The notes under the pieces were generated by a model. That model saw only the letters and a list, made by a program, of their open reading frames with translations, made no database searches and was not told the DNA's origin. From positions 1 through 8,981 of the forward strand of contig CAYZJD010000178.1 in the NCBI GenBank assembly GCA_964478455.1: a stretch of 8,981 nucleotides of DNA, written 5' to 3'. Of the stretch, positions 1 to 6,662 are shown piece by piece. The stretch's first letter is position 1. Each line of letters starts with the position of its first letter. This stretch comes from CAYZJD01 sp964478455 (GTDB taxonomy: Bacteria > Acidobacteriota > Terriglobia > Bryobacterales > Bryobacteraceae). The translations under genes were made by a program, and so were the position numbers.

Positions 1-45
1 GATCTAGTACGGTCTCGTGGGCTCGGAGATGTGTATAAGAGACAG
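1..45 (+). other. Illumina Nextera adapter left at contig end (artefact)
   Basis: Bases 1-3 (GAT) match the end of the Illumina P7 oligo. Bases 4-11 (CTAGTACG) match the Nextera i7 index that I recall as N702. Bases 12-45 match the 34-base Nextera read-2 transposase adapter, and its last 19 bases, 27-45 (AGATGTGTATAAGAGACAG), are the Tn5 mosaic end. This is library-construction sequence, not genome. True sequence begins at base 46, so the interrupted gene that follows is cut by the contig edge and not by a biological event. Confidence 0.98.
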
Positions 46-1218
46 ACGCTGTACAGCTTCCTGTCCGGCTACAACGCCGACGGGAAGCCCACGGGCGTGC
101 CCATCGCCGCCGACGTGGCGCGCAACGCGGAGTATTTCAAGAAGATCCGATTCAGCGCCATCGGCGACCGCTACCCGCATCCCGAGGACAAGCCGTTCTT
201 CGACGACCAGGGCGCCCCCACCGCCTCGGGCGACTACTCCCACCGGGTGAACCCGCGATGGTTCTCGCAGCGGACCGATGAGGCCGTGAAAGCGGCCCTG
301 CGGCACGATCTGATCGCCGACCTGATTCTGGCCGGCCCCGACACCGACGAGGCGCGGTCCTCGCTGCGCGCCCGGAACAACGGCGGTGATCCCACTCCCT
401 ACCTGAGGTACATTGCCGCCCGGTACGGCAGTTACCCGAACGTCTGGATCTGCCTTTCCAACGAATTCAATCTTCCCCGGGGCGTGATATACTCCGAACG
501 TCAGATCGGCGAGTTCGGCACGATCTTGCGGCGGTTTCTGCCCTACGAGAGCACACCAGTCAGCGTCCATCCTCACAGCCGCGTCTACTGGGTCCTGGAC
601 GGCACCGGCTCTTGGTTCGATCACCAGATCATCCAGAAGAAGCGCAGAACCATCGCGCCGGCGGCGGACGACGTTCACCTGAGGGTTTGGAGCAACGCCG
701 AGGGCGGCGCGCCCCGCACGCGTCCCACGGTCAACGACGAGCTCAGCTATCAGGGCGAAGGTGACAAGCATAGCGAGCAGGACTCCATCGAAGCGCACCT
801 CGGCGCGTTTCTCGGCGGCGGTTACGGAACCGCCGGGTACAAGCCCGGCAATAAGCTGGGCCATTACTTCTGGGGCGCGTTCTCGCCCGAAGAGCACACC
901 GCCGCGCCCAGCCTCAACTACCTGCGGGAGACGATCGACGCCAACATCCGTTTCTGGAACCTGGCGCCGGATGTTTCGATCTTCTCGAACCTCGATCCAG
1001 GTTTTCGAGGCATGGCCTGGGCGGGGCGGGAGTATGTATTGGGCACGAACGCCGCGCGCGAAGGCGTGGTGGCGGACTTGCCCGCCGGCCGATGGACGGT
1101 CAAGCAGTTCGACGTGATCGAACGGAAGGAGTCGACGCTCAGCAAGAACGCCGCGGGCCGCTACACGTTCAACGCTCCGGCGAGCCGCGCGGTGCTGTTC
1201 CTGTTCAAAAGAAACTGA
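46..1218 (+). CDS. DUF4038/DUF5060-like glycoside hydrolase, 3' part (5' end missing)
   Basis: The visible 390 residues look like the C-terminal two thirds of a clan-A (beta/alpha)8 glycoside hydrolase of the DUF4038/DUF5060/GH140 type. This group includes apiosidases and related enzymes acting on plant cell-wall side chains. YPNVWICLSNEFN carries a putative acid/base Glu (fragment residue 140, bases 463-465). VNDELSY carries a putative nucleophile Glu (residue 232, bases 739-741). The roughly 90-residue spacing fits clan A. The last ~70 residues (GMAWAGREYVLGTN to the terminal FLFKRN) resemble the small beta-sandwich 'putative collagen-binding' domain (PF12904-like) that follows the barrel in this family. 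The signal peptide and N-terminal region are missing because the contig starts inside the gene; apparent starts at 17 or 31 lie in adapter. It ends 15 nt before the receptor gene, so it is probably co-transcribed. The fold is fairly certain and the substrate unknown. Confidence 0.8.
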   Translation, partial: TLYSFLSGYNADGKPTGVPIAADVARNAEYFKKIRFSAIGDRYPHPEDKPFFDDQGAPTASGDYSHRVNPRWFSQRTDEAVKAALRHDLIADLILAGPDTDEARSSLRARNNGGDPTPYLRYIAARYGSYPNVWICLSNEFNLPRGVIYSERQIGEFGTILRRFLPYESTPVSVHPHSRVYWVLDGTGSWFDHQIIQKKRRTIAPAADDVHLRVWSNAEGGAPRTRPTVNDELSYQGEGDKHSEQDSIEAHLGAFLGGGYGTAGYKPGNKLGHYFWGAFSPEEHTAAPSLNYLRETIDANIRFWNLAPDVSIFSNLDPGFRGMAWAGREYVLGTNAAREGVVADLPAGRWTVKQFDVIERKESTLSKNAAGRYTFNAPASRAVLFLFKRN

Positions 1219-1221
1219 AGC

Positions 1222-1228
1222 AGGAGGT
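1222..1228 (+). promoter_or_regulatory. Ribosome binding site for the TonB-dependent receptor
   Basis: AGGAGGT is a near-perfect Shine-Dalgarno sequence with a 5-nt spacer to the ATG at 1234. It fixes the receptor start and is the strongest site in the window. It lies in the 15-nt gap after the hydrolase stop, where there is no room for a terminator or separate promoter. Confidence 0.85.
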
Positions 1229-1233
1229 GTCTT

Positions 1234-4200
1234 ATGCAGTCCGGCATCCGCCTGGCTATGGGCGTGGCAGCGGTGGTCTTCGGTTTGGGCGGGCTGGCGT
1301 CCGCCCAGAGCAACCGGGGGACTCTCTCAGGCACCGTGACCGACAGCTCCGGCGCGGTGATCGCCAGCGCCACGGTGACCGTCACCAACTCCGGGACCAA
1401 CGTAACCGTGAAGCTCGCCACCTCGGCGCAGGGTACCTACAGCCTGCCGAACCTGGAGCCGGTCTACTACGACGTGAAGGTAGAGGCGCCGGGGTTCCGT
1501 CCCAAGCTGGCCAGCAAGGTCAAGGTGGACACGGCCAGCGTCACCACGCTGGATCTCACCTTGGACCTCGCGCGGGTCGAACAAACCGTGGAGGTGACGA
1601 CGGAGGCGCCGCTCATCAGCGCCGACTCTGCCGTCCAGAGCACCACGCTCACCACCGAGATGATCCGCGATCTGCCCATCCCGCAACGCAACGTGCTCGA
1701 GCTGGCGCTGACGCTTCCCAATGTCGGCGGCGAGGTGGGTTCGGAGGATCCCGAGTACACGGGCGCCACGCCCAGCCCCGGCGTGGCCATCAACTTCAAC
1801 GGCAGCCGCCCCGGCGAGAGCGTGATCGTGGCCGACGGCGTCAACAACACGGGCGTCAGCCTGGCGCGGCAGGTGGTCAGTTTCTCGCCGGATACGGTCC
1901 AGGAAGTCACCGTGCAGACCTCGTCGTTTTCGGCCGAATACGGCCGCACGGGCGGCGGCATCATCAACACCACCACCAAGTCGGGCACCAACCGGCTGAA
2001 CGGGCTGGCCTCCTGGTACGTGCGGAATCCCGCCTTCAACGCCAAGGACTACAATCCGCGGGGCACCATCAACGCGCGCGACGCGCTGCACGAGAACACG
2101 GGCACCTTCACGCTCGGCGGCCCGGTCATGCTGCCGTACGTCTGGACGGGCGGGCCCGGGCTTTATGACGGGCGCAACCGCACGTTTTTCTTCGCGTCCT
2201 TCGAGCCGCGCTGGCGCAGCGACGGCGAGCTGGACTACGCGCTGCTGCCCGACCAGGGCATGCTGCGCGGCGACTTCTCGAACGTGGTGAACGTGCCGGG
2301 CGGATATGTGCGCAAGGACGTGGCCGACCGGCTGGGGCTGCGCCCCACGGGCACGTTTCAGCTCTATCGGCAGTTCGACCTGGACGCCTCCGGCAAGCAG
2401 CTTTCCCGAATCACACTGGCGCCCGGCCAGACCTTCCCCGCCTTTCCGAACAACGTGATTCCCCGGGAGTATCTCGACCCCGTCTCGCAGAAGCTGCTCG
2501 CCTTTCTCCCACCGGCAGGCGACTACTTCATCCTGAACGGTCAGGTACGCAATTACGTGGGCGACCGGCACGTGATGGTGCGGGAGAGGCGGCATTCCGT
2601 GAAGGTTGACCACGTCATTTCGGCCTCCAACCGTTTCAGCGTGCGCTCGACGAGCGTTCCCATTTTCGGCGAGCGCGGCATCGGCCCAGCGACCGAGGAC
2701 CTGGTGGTCAACTCCCGCGTGGCCCGGTACAGCGCCTCGCGGCAGTTGCTGATCTCCGACACGCACGTCTTCTCGCCGGCCCTGATCAACACGATCAACC
2801 TGAATTACACGCGCGGCCGCTGGGACAACTCGGTGCCGAAGACGTGGCAGACGCGCAATCTCTCGACGGAACTGGGCCTCCCCAGCGGCACCTCCTGGGG
2901 CATCCCGCGCTTCAATGTCGGGATTCCGGGCTTCTCGATTGGAATCAACGACAGCATCAACCACGCGCGGCTGGGCATCATCACCAACAGCGAACAGAGC
3001 TACAACATCAACAACGTTTTGTCGAAAATCCACGGCACCATGACCTGGAAGTTCGGCGCGGATTTGAACCAGCAGACGATGGCCAACAGCCACATCGGAA
3101 CGTTTCAGGGCGGCATCTACGGGTTCTCGGCGGCTCACACGAATTCCGCGACCAGCAGCGGCACGGGCGGCGACACGTTCGCGTCGTTCCTGCTCGGCAT
3201 CCCCAACAGCGTGGACCTGCGGACGGCCATCGTGCCGTACAAGTACGTGTGGCGCGCCATGGACCTGTTCACGCAGAACGACTGGAAGGTGAAGCGCAAC
3301 GTGACGTTGAGCCTCGGCTTGCGCTATTCGCTGAACTTCCCGCGCGTCGAGCGCAGCAACCTGCAAGGCGTGTTCGACTTCAGCCGGAAGCTCGAAGTGG
3401 ACGTGCCGCAGCAGCCGATCCGGTCCTCGGCGACGGGCAACCCGGTGGTGACGAACTTCCCCCAGGAGTTGCTGCCGAAGAAGACCCTGGTTCCGGTGTT
3501 TGCGTTCGCGGGCCGCGGCGGCCGCGGCCGGACCATCATGCCGCTCGACAAGAACAACTTTGCGCCGCGGCTCGGAGTGGCCTGGACGCCCCGCCTGTGG
3601 GGGATGAACCGGGGCGCGCGCACGATCGTGGTTCGCGCCAACTACGGCATGTCCTACACGCCGCTGACCGGCGACGACCGGCGCCCGCTGCCGGACCTGG
3701 GTGGTCAGGTTTCGGGCGGCTTCGGCGCCTTTTCAGGCGCGGTGAACCCCACTTATGTCATGCGCATGTGCTGCAACGGACCGGACTATCGGACCGTCAA
3801 CCCGCTGCTCAGCTTGCCCGCCGATGGCCTGATCTCAACCGACAGCCTCGCGCTGGCGGTGGCGGACTCCTTTGCGGTCTCGCCGCTGTTCCGCACGCCG
3901 TACACCCACATGTGGAACGTCGCCATCGAGATCGGCCTGGCGCGGGAGACCAGCCTCCGGGTGCAGTACGACGGCAGCTACGGGCACTTCTTCTTCCCGC
4001 CCATGAACTACAACGTGGGGCCGGTGCGGTACACGGACGCGCTGGTCGCGGCCAACCTGGATCCCAACCTGACCGTGCTGGATCCGCTCGGGCGCAAGGA
4101 CACCGCCAGCCGTACGCTTACCGTGCGGCTCGGAACGCTGGCAAGCCCCTTCCTGGGCTTCACCAATATCAACGAGCGCTACCGGGCCGACGCGCGCAAC

Positions 4201-5283
4201 TTCCGCAACGCGGCTTCGCTGTTCCTGCGGCGGCGTACCGCTGCCGGGCTGAGTGGGACCGTGGCCTACACCTTCGGTAAGACGCTCAACGACGCCGCCG
4301 ACGCGGGCACCGACAACGCTGGCTACGCGCGCACTTACGGCCAGGTCAGCTACAGCGGCAACCCGCGAGCCGAGTACGCGGTGGCCGAGTACGATATCAC
4401 CCACACGCTCAGCTCTACCTTTCTTTACGAGTTGCCGCTCGGGACCAATCGGCGCTTCTTCCGAGGGGTTCCCGCCTGGGGCGAGGCGATAGTCGGGGGC
4501 TGGAACCTGGGCGGGATTCTGACGGCTCGGACCGGACATCCCGTCCGCGCCTACCTGCAAGACACCAACGGCTTCCCGACCTCGAGCGGCCGCCTGCGCG
4601 CCGATCGGAACGCGTCGGAACCCATTAAGAATCCGCTCTGGGAGCGGGGCTGTCCTTTCGGCGAAGGATGCGAGCCTTACCTGAACCCGGCAGCGTTCCT
4701 TCGTCCGGCCAAGGGCCACGTGGGCAACTCGCCGCGCACCATCAGCCAGGCGCGGTTTCCCGGCAGCGCGGTGCTGAATCTCACGGTGCAGAAAGACTTC
4801 TTCCTGTTTGGCCGCGAGAGCCGGCGCAAGTTGCAGTTCCGTGCCGAGGCCATCAATGCGCTGAACCACGTGAACCTCATGTACGACGGCAATAACTCGA
4901 TGAACTGGTCGAACTCGTACCCGCTGGAAACCGATATCAGCGTCACCGAGTTTAACAACTGGGCAAGGGCGAATCCGCAGTGGAACATTCCACTGATGCC
5001 GACCGCGAGCGGCGCGGCGCCCACGCCCGAATACGCGCAGGTGCTGAACATCACCCGGGCGGCCCGCAAAGGGGCGTCGTCAGGCCCTCTGCCCGCGGAC
5101 TTTTTCGCCGTTCCGGTTCCGCGCGGCTTCACCACCACGGACGCGAATACCTTCGACCTCCGCACCGAACAGGGTCTCAAGCTGTACCGGCTGAAGAATG
5201 CTTTCGACACCGCGGAGTGGGGAATCATCCAGCGCGCGGGACGCATGCGGGTGGTGACGTTCTCGCTGCGGCTCTACTTCTGA
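1234..5283 (+). CDS. TonB-dependent outer-membrane receptor with N-terminal carboxypeptidase-regulatory-like domain
   Basis: This 1349-aa protein is an energy-coupled outer-membrane importer of the large acidobacterial (Oar-like) type. Residues 1-24 form a Sec signal peptide ending ASA|Q. Residues ~29-111 are a carboxypeptidase-regulatory-like beta-sandwich (GTVTDSSGAVIASATVTV... GTYSLPNLEP... VEAPGF). Residues ~120-257 are the plug, with hallmarks IRDLPIPQRNV, FNGSRPGESVIVADGVNN, VQEVTVQTSSFSAEYGR and GGGIINTTTKSGTNRLNG. The rest is the beta-barrel, ending in an aromatic-rich strand with C-terminal Phe (VVTFSLRLYF), as expected for BAM-assembled porins. A possible TonB-box-like segment is VEVTTEAP near residues 119-126. 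No SusD-like gene is adjacent, which is common in Acidobacteriota. The neighbouring hydrolase and DUF2264 genes suggest oligosaccharide import, but the ligand cannot be read from sequence. About 100 extra residues seem to sit between the NALNHVN motif and the final strand (see findings). Confidence 0.95.
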   Translation: MQSGIRLAMGVAAVVFGLGGLASAQSNRGTLSGTVTDSSGAVIASATVTVTNSGTNVTVKLATSAQGTYSLPNLEPVYYDVKVEAPGFRPKLASKVKVDTASVTTLDLTLDLARVEQTVEVTTEAPLISADSAVQSTTLTTEMIRDLPIPQRNVLELALTLPNVGGEVGSEDPEYTGATPSPGVAINFNGSRPGESVIVADGVNNTGVSLARQVVSFSPDTVQEVTVQTSSFSAEYGRTGGGIINTTTKSGTNRLNGLASWYVRNPAFNAKDYNPRGTINARDALHENTGTFTLGGPVMLPYVWTGGPGLYDGRNRTFFFASFEPRWRSDGELDYALLPDQGMLRGDFSNVVNVPGGYVRKDVADRLGLRPTGTFQLYRQFDLDASGKQLSRITLAPGQTFPAFPNNVIPREYLDPVSQKLLAFLPPAGDYFILNGQVRNYVGDRHVMVRERRHSVKVDHVISASNRFSVRSTSVPIFGERGIGPATEDLVVNSRVARYSASRQLLISDTHVFSPALINTINLNYTRGRWDNSVPKTWQTRNLSTELGLPSGTSWGIPRFNVGIPGFSIGINDSINHARLGIITNSEQSYNINNVLSKIHGTMTWKFGADLNQQTMANSHIGTFQGGIYGFSAAHTNSATSSGTGGDTFASFLLGIPNSVDLRTAIVPYKYVWRAMDLFTQNDWKVKRNVTLSLGLRYSLNFPRVERSNLQGVFDFSRKLEVDVPQQPIRSSATGNPVVTNFPQELLPKKTLVPVFAFAGRGGRGRTIMPLDKNNFAPRLGVAWTPRLWGMNRGARTIVVRANYGMSYTPLTGDDRRPLPDLGGQVSGGFGAFSGAVNPTYVMRMCCNGPDYRTVNPLLSLPADGLISTDSLALAVADSFAVSPLFRTPYTHMWNVAIEIGLARETSLRVQYDGSYGHFFFPPMNYNVGPVRYTDALVAANLDPNLTVLDPLGRKDTASRTLTVRLGTLASPFLGFTNINERYRADARNFRNAASLFLRRRTAAGLSGTVAYTFGKTLNDAADAGTDNAGYARTYGQVSYSGNPRAEYAVAEYDITHTLSSTFLYELPLGTNRRFFRGVPAWGEAIVGGWNLGGILTARTGHPVRAYLQDTNGFPTSSGRLRADRNASEPIKNPLWERGCPFGEGCEPYLNPAAFLRPAKGHVGNSPRTISQARFPGSAVLNLTVQKDFFLFGRESRRKLQFRAEAINALNHVNLMYDGNNSMNWSNSYPLETDISVTEFNNWARANPQWNIPLMPTASGAAPTPEYAQVLNITRAARKGASSGPLPADFFAVPVPRGFTTTDANTFDLRTEQGLKLYRLKNAFDTAEWGIIQRAGRMRVVTFSLRLYF

Positions 5284-5284
5284 C

Positions 5285-5289
5285 AGGAG
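5285..5289 (+). promoter_or_regulatory. Ribosome binding site for the first repeat-module protein
   Basis: AGGAG lies 8 nt before the ATG at 5298, in the 14-nt gap after the receptor stop. It supports that start over the longer open frame reaching back to 4980, which would overlap the receptor by about 300 bases in another frame. The ATG at 5298 also opens directly onto a signal peptide. Confidence 0.75.
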
Positions 5290-5297
5290 TGCCATTC

Positions 5298-6656
5298 ATG
5301 AAGATAGGATGGTTCGTGCTTTCGATGATGCTCGCCTGCGGGGGACGCGCGGCCGCGCAAGGGGTGGTCCTGGATGTGGACCTCACCCAAGGCTTGGGCG
5401 CGCTGCCGCCGGGGGCGAAGGTGATTGGCGGCGAATGGGGCGTGGGCTGGCGCGTGACGGGCAACCACCAGCGCTTGGTCCTGGACCCCGGGTACGCCAT
5501 CAAGAACGGCGTGCTCGAGGTCACCTTCACGCGAGCGGCTGTGCTGGACACTCCGGTGGCGTATGCCCAGCCGGCCTGGCTTTGGAATGCGAAGATCCTG
5601 GGGATTTACGAGGGCCCCGACCTCGGCAAGGAAGCCGGGGACGTGTTCCGCTTCGAGCAGGGCGGCCAGGAGCGGTTCCGAAACCTGCAAGGCGTGGTAC
5701 AGGCGCGCCTGAAGGAGCAGGGGACGGGAAGGAACTCCATCTGGGGACAGAACATCGGGAAGTGGACCGACTGGACGGTGGACGACCGCACCCCGATGAG
5801 CGTCAAGTTCGAGTGGCGCGGCGGGACCGGCACGTTCACCGATATCAAGGGGAACACCGTGGCGTGCCCAAAGAACTGCAATAACCAGCTCGATAGTTTG
5901 CGCTACGTATCCCTGGGAGGCGACAACTCGACCTCGGGCGGCGCCATCGGCGTGCGCTTTCTACGCGCCAAACTGACTGATCTCGACAAATCGGCGGCCG
6001 CGTCGCCAGCGGTGGTCCGCAAGCGGATCGTCTTCGACGTGGACTTGACCAAGGGTCCCGACGCCTTGCCGCCCCAGGCGATGGTCATCGGCGCGGGCGA
6101 ATGGGACCAGGGCTGGCGCGTGACAGCGGACCACCAGCGTGTCGTATTCGATGCCGGCTACCAGATCCGCAACGGCTCGATGGAGGTGACGCTCACCCGG
6201 AAGAAGCACCCGTACACTTCCGGCAAGATAGACATGATCGGGCTGTACGAAATGGCGACCTTGGACCACGCGGACACCTTCGGCGACACCTTCTATCTGC
6301 GCGTCGGAACCGGGCAAGAGGCACAGGACGTCATGGGTGCCATCAAGGCCCACGTGAAAGAGCGCATCCAGCAGCACTTCGGCGAGATCTGGCAGCAGCA
6401 GTTCGGGACCCATGACGACTGGGCGACGGACGACAAGACGCCCATCACCGTGAAGTTCGAATGGCGCGATGGAATTGGCGCCTTTGTGAACCCGAAAGGT
6501 GAGCGGATGGCGTGCCCCAAGGACTGCGGCGGCAAGAACCTCAACAGCTTCCGCTTCGCCGCGCTCGGCGGCGACCGCTATGATGGCGCGCCGAGTTTGG
6601 TCGGCGCGCGCTTCCTGAGGATGAAGCTGGTGGACTTAGACGCGCCGGAGGACTGA
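5298..6656 (+). CDS. Secreted protein of unknown function, two tandem ~205-aa modules (paralogue 1)
   Basis: I do not recognise a named family. The 452-aa protein has a Sec-type signal peptide (MKIGWFVLSMMLACGG, likely cleaved near AAA|Q at residue 20) and two homologous modules, residues 23-230 and 244-448, joined by an Ala/Arg-rich linker. Each module opens with VxDVDLTxG, then GEWxxGWRVTxxHQR, DxGYxIxNG and EVTxTR, a central DDxTPxxVKFEWRxGxG, a CPKxC pair (Cys190/194 and Cys406/410), and ends SxRxxxLGGD...RFLRxKLxDLD. The alternating polar/hydrophobic pattern and many Gly/Trp suggest a beta-sandwich, perhaps concanavalin A/LamG-like; this is inference. The Cys pairs could form disulfides after export. 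A carbohydrate-binding or surface accessory role fits the receptor upstream, but an enzymatic role is possible. The next gene is a full-length paralogue. Gene structure is certain; function is open. Confidence 0.9.
   Translation: MKIGWFVLSMMLACGGRAAAQGVVLDVDLTQGLGALPPGAKVIGGEWGVGWRVTGNHQRLVLDPGYAIKNGVLEVTFTRAAVLDTPVAYAQPAWLWNAKILGIYEGPDLGKEAGDVFRFEQGGQERFRNLQGVVQARLKEQGTGRNSIWGQNIGKWTDWTVDDRTPMSVKFEWRGGTGTFTDIKGNTVACPKNCNNQLDSLRYVSLGGDNSTSGGAIGVRFLRAKLTDLDKSAAASPAVVRKRIVFDVDLTKGPDALPPQAMVIGAGEWDQGWRVTADHQRVVFDAGYQIRNGSMEVTLTRKKHPYTSGKIDMIGLYEMATLDHADTFGDTFYLRVGTGQEAQDVMGAIKAHVKERIQQHFGEIWQQQFGTHDDWATDDKTPITVKFEWRDGIGAFVNPKGERMACPKDCGGKNLNSFRFAALGGDRYDGAPSLVGARFLRMKLVDLDAPED
5364..5987 (+). 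repeat. Protein module copy A1 (first gene, first half)
   Basis: Residues 23-230 of the first module protein, from VVLDVDLTQG to LTDLD. Together with the copy at 6738-7364 it forms type A, recognised by an AYAxPAW segment about 10 residues after the EVTFTR motif and by DDRTPM before FEWR. Cys190 and Cys194 form the CxxxC pair. Confidence 0.88.
6027..6641 (+). repeat. Protein module copy B1 (first gene, second half)
   Basis: Residues 244-448 of the first module protein, from IVFDVDLTKG to LVDLD. Type B lacks the AYAxPAW segment and carries GLYExxxxDxAD, GDxFYLR, DDWAxDDKTP and LGGDRYD, all shared with the copy at 7404-8024. Cys406 and Cys410 form the CxxxC pair. It has one extra Ala in the GEW motif (VIGAGEW). 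Confidence 0.88.
6647..6652 (+). promoter_or_regulatory. Ribosome binding site for paralogue 2, inside the end of paralogue 1
   Basis: GGAGGA overlaps the last codons of the upstream gene and stands 10 nt before the ATG at 6663. With only 6 nt between stop and start, translation is probably coupled: ribosomes ending on the first module gene would reinitiate on the second. Confidence 0.6.
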
Positions 6657-6662
6657 ACCACC

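Noticed and set aside
4..897. 297-codon open frame on the - strand
   Set aside because: Antisense to the hydrolase, and its C-terminus (SLIHISEPTRPY) is adapter.
1219..1233. Terminator or internal promoter between genes
   Set aside because: All gaps are 6-15 nt and hold no hairpin or -35/-10 pair.
1327..3366. 679-codon open frame on the - strand
   Set aside because: It lies fully antisense to the receptor, whose domains are clear. Its Arg/Val/Ala/Gly-rich translation is typical of the complement of GC-rich coding sequence.
3511..3530. GC-only stretch with repeated GGCCGCGG units
   Set aside because: It encodes GRGGRGR within the receptor; a low-complexity coding stretch, not a perfect inverted repeat or regulatory site.
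4980..5297. Upstream extension of the first module gene to 4980
   Set aside because: It would overlap the receptor in another frame and bury the signal peptide; the ATG at 5298 has its own AGGAG.
5328..5341. Possible lipobox (MLAC, Cys14) in the first module protein
   Set aside because: The -3 residue is Met rather than Leu/Val/Ile, and the paralogue has no Cys in its signal. An ordinary signal peptidase I site (AAA|Q) follows. Lipidation is not excluded but not supported.
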